Shown here: piece after piece, positions 22,781 to 24,333 of the stretch
Layout: the number at the start of each line of letters is the position of its first letter
How positions within the stretch are numbered: the stretch's first letter is position 1
DNA from: a virus
Strand: one strand, 5' to 3'
Length of the DNA: 24,333 nt
IMG/VR virus record: IMGVR_UViG_3300025072_000046
Location: 1 to 24,333 of that record
Notes under the pieces: generated by a model
Database searches by the model: none
Told to the model about the DNA's origin: nothing
The model's input: the letters and a program-made list of their open reading frames with translations, nothing else
Made by a program: the position numbers and the translations under genes

Positions 22781-23797
22781 ATGTTAAAGACATTAGTTGT
22801 CGATGGTAATAGTGTATTACAAACAGGATTTCACGGAGTAAAGGATTTTTACCACAATGATAAGCATTTTGGAGCTATTTTCTATTTCCTTAACACTCTT
22901 AAGAAAAATTTAGAAAAAGAGCCCTACGATAAAGTAGTTGTCTTCTGGGACGGTAAAAAAAATTACAAATATCGTAGGGATTTATACCCACCATATAAAG
23001 TAAAAGATAAAAAAAGACTAGACAAAGACAAAGTTGACGACATGTTTCGTCAAAAAAACAGAATATCACAATACCTAGAAGAGTTTTTTGTCAGACAAGG
23101 AGGGTACGGTAGTTGTGAAGCGGACGATTGTATTTCATACTATTGTAAACATTCTCCCCAAGAGAGCAAGACAGTTCTGACAAATGATAAAGACCTATTA
23201 CAGTTAGTAGACCAGATAACGACAGTCTATCTTACTCATACTGACACCCTAGTCACATATGAAGATAAAATTAAAATAGGTAAACTCCCATTAATGATTC
23301 CTCCATGCAACATCCCAACCTTTAAAATTTTATTAGGTGATAGAAGTGACAATATCAAAGGAATTATGTACTTTGGTGAAAAGTCTTTAATTAAACATTT
23401 CCCAGAAATAGAAATAGGTAGGGTGTCTATAGAAGAAATATTAAATAAAACTAGGGGCATACTATCCACTGGAAATAAAGATAGAGGATTAAAAAATTTA
23501 TCGGAAGGTGTTTCGTCGGATGGAAGAAAGGGGGAAGATTTTTTTGAAGTTAATGAAAAAATAATAGATTTGACTAATACATTTTTAACTGAAGAAGCAA
23601 AAACCGACATAATAGATTTAATAAATGAACCTTTGGACCCTGAAGGTAGAGAGAAAGAAAATGTAGTACAGATGATGAAAGAAGATGGGTTATTTACTGT
23701 ACTACCTAAAAAAGATGATAGTTGGACATCTTTTATCCACCCATTAATACAACTAAGAAATAAAGAAATTAACTATTTTAAAATACAAAAAAACTAA
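22781..23797 (+). CDS. rnh: 5'-3' exonuclease / RNase H, T4 Rnh-like (FEN family)
   Basis: A 338-residue nuclease of the 5'-3' exonuclease (FEN) family. Metal-binding acidic residues appear in order: D8 (VVDGNS), D57 (VVFWDGKKNYKYRR), E113/D115/D116 (CEADDC), D136/D138 (LTNDKDLLQL) and the GDRSDNIKGI helix-hairpin-helix region near residues 188-198. The basic YKYRR-x(4)-PPYK segment is the arch that threads 5' flaps. T4 Rnh (305 residues) removes RNA primers from lagging-strand fragments; the same role is expected here, beside the gp32-like protein and recombinase. About 200-300 is an extended charged region, longer than in T4 Rnh. The start follows ATAAAACAAA. The next gene begins 2 nt after the stop. 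Confidence 0.88.
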   Translation: MLKTLVVDGNSVLQTGFHGVKDFYHNDKHFGAIFYFLNTLKKNLEKEPYDKVVVFWDGKKNYKYRRDLYPPYKVKDKKRLDKDKVDDMFRQKNRISQYLEEFFVRQGGYGSCEADDCISYYCKHSPQESKTVLTNDKDLLQLVDQITTVYLTHTDTLVTYEDKIKIGKLPLMIPPCNIPTFKILLGDRSDNIKGIMYFGEKSLIKHFPEIEIGRVSIEEILNKTRGILSTGNKDRGLKNLSEGVSSDGRKGEDFFEVNEKIIDLTNTFLTEEAKTDIIDLINEPLDPEGREKENVVQMMKEDGLFTVLPKKDDSWTSFIHPLIQLRNKEINYFKIQKN

Positions 23798-23799
23798 AA

Positions 23800-24249
23800 A
23801 TGGAAGACAAAAAAATAACAAAGTTTGAGTTCCTGCTAACATTAGATGACCACATTATCTGCCAACGATTTTTTAATGTGAAGGGATACCGACCCAAAAA
23901 CCTAAAGTCGGTAGATTTATATGAAACCGTGGAATACATGAAAAACCAAGTATCTAGGTCATTAAAAATGAAATCTATGGATTATTTATTATCCATTTAT
24001 AACCCCTATACTTGTGCTGTTAACCTCTCAGAACAAGACCGTGAAAACGGAACCAAAGAAGAATTCAGTATCCATATAAAATTGAACAATGAGATAGTAA
24101 TGCATAGGGTTTTTCCAGCTTGGGTCTACCCTGGAAAGGTAAGGTATACGGTAGACATTAGACCCTTTATTTCATCATTTTTAGGGGACTTAAGTGACGT
24201 GTTATCAACCGAAAATGTGGAAAGAAAATATTTAGAAACGACTCTTTAA
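23800..24249 (+). CDS. Unknown protein of the replication operon
   Basis: A 149-residue protein I do not recognise. It starts with a beta strand and a conserved-looking core (FEFLLTLDDHIICQRFFNV), then a helix (VEYMKNQVSRSLKMKS), and a second beta region (FSIHIKLNNEIVMHRVFPAW). It has no metal-binding, nucleotide-binding or membrane motif. It lies 2 nt after the RNase H-like gene and before the partial gene at 24286, so it is cotranscribed with replication genes. A small accessory or regulatory subunit of the replication machinery is a guess from context only. Confidence 0.75.
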   Translation: MEDKKITKFEFLLTLDDHIICQRFFNVKGYRPKNLKSVDLYETVEYMKNQVSRSLKMKSMDYLLSIYNPYTCAVNLSEQDRENGTKEEFSIHIKLNNEIVMHRVFPAWVYPGKVRYTVDIRPFISSFLGDLSDVLSTENVERKYLETTL

Positions 24250-24252
24250 TAG

Positions 24253-24260
24253 TATTTATT
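24253..24260 (+). promoter_or_regulatory. TATTTATT motif upstream of the last gene
   Basis: TATTTATT, 25 nt before the ATG at 24286. If the partial gene is a replication gene, this copy does not fit a purely late role and may be a chance match. Confidence 0.3.
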
Positions 24261-24285
24261 AATTACCCAAAAAGATTTAAAATAG

Positions 24286-24333
24286 ATGAAAGAGAGTAAG
24301 AGTTTTGGTTACCTAGGGCACACGTTTCAAGTC
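24286..24333 (+). CDS. Partial CDS running off the window, possibly replicative helicase
   Basis: An ATG at 24286 opens a frame to the end of the window and encodes MKESKSFGYLGHTFQV. The FGYLG-x-x-FQ pattern resembles the N-termini of phage DnaB-type helicases (T4 gp41 class), and the position after the SSB, recombinase and RNase H genes fits. With 16 residues visible, the assignment is tentative. Confidence 0.4.
   Translation, partial: MKESKSFGYLGHTFQV

Noticed and set aside
1-24333. tRNA genes, CRISPR arrays, insertion sequences
   Set aside because: Gaps between genes are short and were read on both strands; no cloverleaf, spaced repeat array or transposase was seen.

Overview
The window is a stretch of a T4-like, contractile-tailed (myovirus) phage genome. 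The host is most likely a member of the Bacteroidota, probably a flavobacterium. The phage assignment rests on a gp19-type tail tube protein, a gp26-like baseplate assembly gene, a tape measure protein, three baseplate/hub proteins including a gp53-like LysM protein, and a replication block with gp32-like, UvsX/RecA-like and T4 RNase H-like genes. The host assignment rests on three things: promoter elements fitting the Bacteroidota TTTG-N19/23-TAnnTTTG pattern, A-rich start leaders with no Shine-Dalgarno sequence, and high AT content.

Layout. 1-2840 is an accessory region: an unknown minus-strand gene and a small HAD hydrolase gene fired from divergent host-type promoters, then a P-loop kinase resembling the 5'-kinase half of T4 Pnkp (minus) and a second HAD phosphatase (plus). 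2990-3478 is the tail tube gene. 3510-4139 is a minus-strand Mom-like DNA-modification gene with its own host-type promoter. 4188-5121 is a gp26-like gene whose 3' end overlaps a second frame with no ATG; a UUCG-capped hairpin followed by seven T sits at the junction, so a programmed frame change is likely. 5156-19306 holds the tape measure protein, a 1711-residue baseplate protein with an OmpA-like segment, the gp53-like protein, and a 2138-residue hub-like protein ending in a T7-lysozyme-type amidase. 19356-20297 holds two unknown acidic proteins. A strong terminator then separates a replication operon: gp32-like SSB, UvsX-like recombinase, SlyD-like FKBP prolyl isomerase, RNase H/FEN-type nuclease, an unknown gene, and the first codons of another gene, possibly the replicative helicase.

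Regulation. Two promoter classes appear. Host-type elements precede the 35-814, 947, 3510-4139 and 20409 genes. A TATTTATA/T motif precedes the tail tube, tape measure, large baseplate and 19356 genes, the P-loop kinase (in the correct orientation on the minus strand) and the last partial gene; I read it as a candidate late promoter.

Main points of interest: (1) the hairpin plus T7 element joining the gp26-like gene to the next frame; (2) a split polynucleotide kinase/phosphatase-like pair with T4-style capsid-targeting-like N-termini (LxE) and late-type promoters, suggesting end-healing enzymes packaged in the head; (3) an OmpA-like segment and a complete amidase within two neighbouring baseplate genes; (4) the Mom-like gene. 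All functional calls were made by reading sequence motifs; no database search was possible.
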